A DNA stretch of 5,801 nucleotides from NCBI GenBank assembly GCA_001805375.1, contig MHFY01000082.1, positions 1 through 5,801 of the forward strand. The letters are read 5' to 3'. Position 1 is the stretch's first letter, and every line of letters starts with the position of its first letter. Shown here piece after piece: positions 5,528 to 5,801 of this stretch. The notes below the pieces were generated by a model that made no database searches, was not told the origin of the DNA, and was given only the letters and a program-made list of their open reading frames with translations. The translations under genes and the position numbers were made by a program. The stretch is from Omnitrophica WOR_2 bacterium GWA2_47_8. Its GTDB lineage: Bacteria > Omnitrophota > Gorgyraeia > Zapsychrales > GWA2-47-8.

Positions 5528-5801
5528 TCTTCAATCGTCTCTTTTAAAAGACGTTCTTCTGTTTGTTTCACCCTTTGTTCTATGGGTGTGTTCTTTTAAA
5601 AGTTTTTATGCCGGTTCACTTTTGCTTTACGGCGATGCCACCCGAAACTATATCTATACCAATTATTATCTCAACACTCTCATGCGCGGAGTTTATCCGA
5701 TGTGGAACCCCTTTGACGTGTGGGGCAAGCCGGATGACTTCCCGCCGCGATTGATCGGAGATTTCAACCCGTTCATTTATTTGATCGCTCTCTATCAAAA
5801 G
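5499..5801 (+). CDS. Large membrane protein, N-terminal part only (GT-C or YfhO-like), cut by window edge
   Basis: An open frame from ATG 5499 runs without a stop to the last base, giving 101 residues. A membrane helix lies at about 18-36 (DVLLFVSPFVLWVCSF at 18-33), followed by a loop carrying LLYGDATRNYIYTNYYL (42-58) and GVYPMWNPFDVWGKPDD (64-80), then PRLIGDFNPFIYLI (83-96). A first helix followed by GD, aromatic residues, 'P.WNP' and 'G.P' is the pattern of large bacterial multi-spanning membrane proteins of the YfhO or GT-C class, where the acidic residue after helix 1 (here Asp46) is in the active-site loop. The start overlaps the TPR gene by 29 bases with no clear Shine-Dalgarno site, so translation is probably coupled. 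It is the only ATG before the conserved region; a stop at 5457 bounds the frame upstream. Class is moderately sure, substrate unknown. Confidence 0.72.
   Translation, partial: MRKSNSRFIDLQSSLLKDVLLFVSPFVLWVCSFKSFYAGSLLLYGDATRNYIYTNYYLNTLMRGVYPMWNPFDVWGKPDDFPPRLIGDFNPFIYLIALYQK

Noticed and set aside
5540..5602. Direct repeat TCTTTTAAAAG at 5540-5550 and 5592-5602, and a CGTCT/AGACG inverted pair at 5536-5553
   Set aside because: Both copies lie inside the coding frame of the last gene in different phases and are AT-rich; chance is the simpler explanation.
5563..5754. 63-codon + strand reading frame near the right edge
   Set aside because: Its product has no recognisable features, while the frame starting at 5499 gives a membrane helix and coherent motifs over the same bases and remains open to the edge.

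Overview
The window reads as a piece of a Gram-negative (diderm) bacterial chromosome with tightly packed genes, all on the + strand. The diderm assignment rests on a lipoprotein with a peptidoglycan-binding domain and an OmpA-type periplasmic protein, both of which imply an outer membrane and a thin wall. The unusual Trp-rich OmpA-LysM architecture and the purD-like ATP-grasp protein resemble what I recall from uncultured lineages such as Candidatus Omnitrophota. That placement is from memory and is an inference, not something the sequence proves. I see no transposase, integrase, tRNA, rRNA, CRISPR array or phage gene.

Left part (1-1756), cell-wall attachment. A small lipoprotein (34-534) carries a short Lpp-like heptad helix and a C-terminal peptidoglycan-binding domain. 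A 156-base gap with an extended -10 promoter candidate follows. Next comes a secreted protein (691-1653) with a Trp-rich N-terminal domain, an OmpA-like peptidoglycan-binding domain and a C-terminal LysM domain. This block ends in three consecutive predicted hairpins (1655-1751), the last being a convincing Rho-independent terminator.

Right part (1780-5801), a run of five closely spaced or overlapping genes. A MarC-family six-helix membrane protein (1780-2358) is followed after 3 bases by a divergent phosphoribosylamine-glycine ligase-like ATP-grasp protein (2362-3654). A 44-base gap with a degenerate 12-base tandem repeat ends in the Shine-Dalgarno site of a GT-C type membrane glycosyltransferase (3699-4868). 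This overlaps a membrane-anchored TPR protein (4859-5527), which overlaps a further membrane protein running off the right edge (5499-5801, 5' part only, open to the last base).

How the genes may work together: the left pair probably holds the outer membrane to peptidoglycan. The right trio (glycosyltransferase, TPR protein, large membrane protein) looks like a translationally coupled module for envelope glycan or glycoprotein work, since GT-C enzymes use lipid-linked sugar donors on the outer face of the inner membrane. The MarC and ATP-grasp genes are coupled to each other, but no shared pathway is evident. The window is mostly recognisable families. The least explained parts are the Trp-rich domain, the altered active-site motif of the ATP-grasp protein, and the intergenic hairpin and repeat elements.
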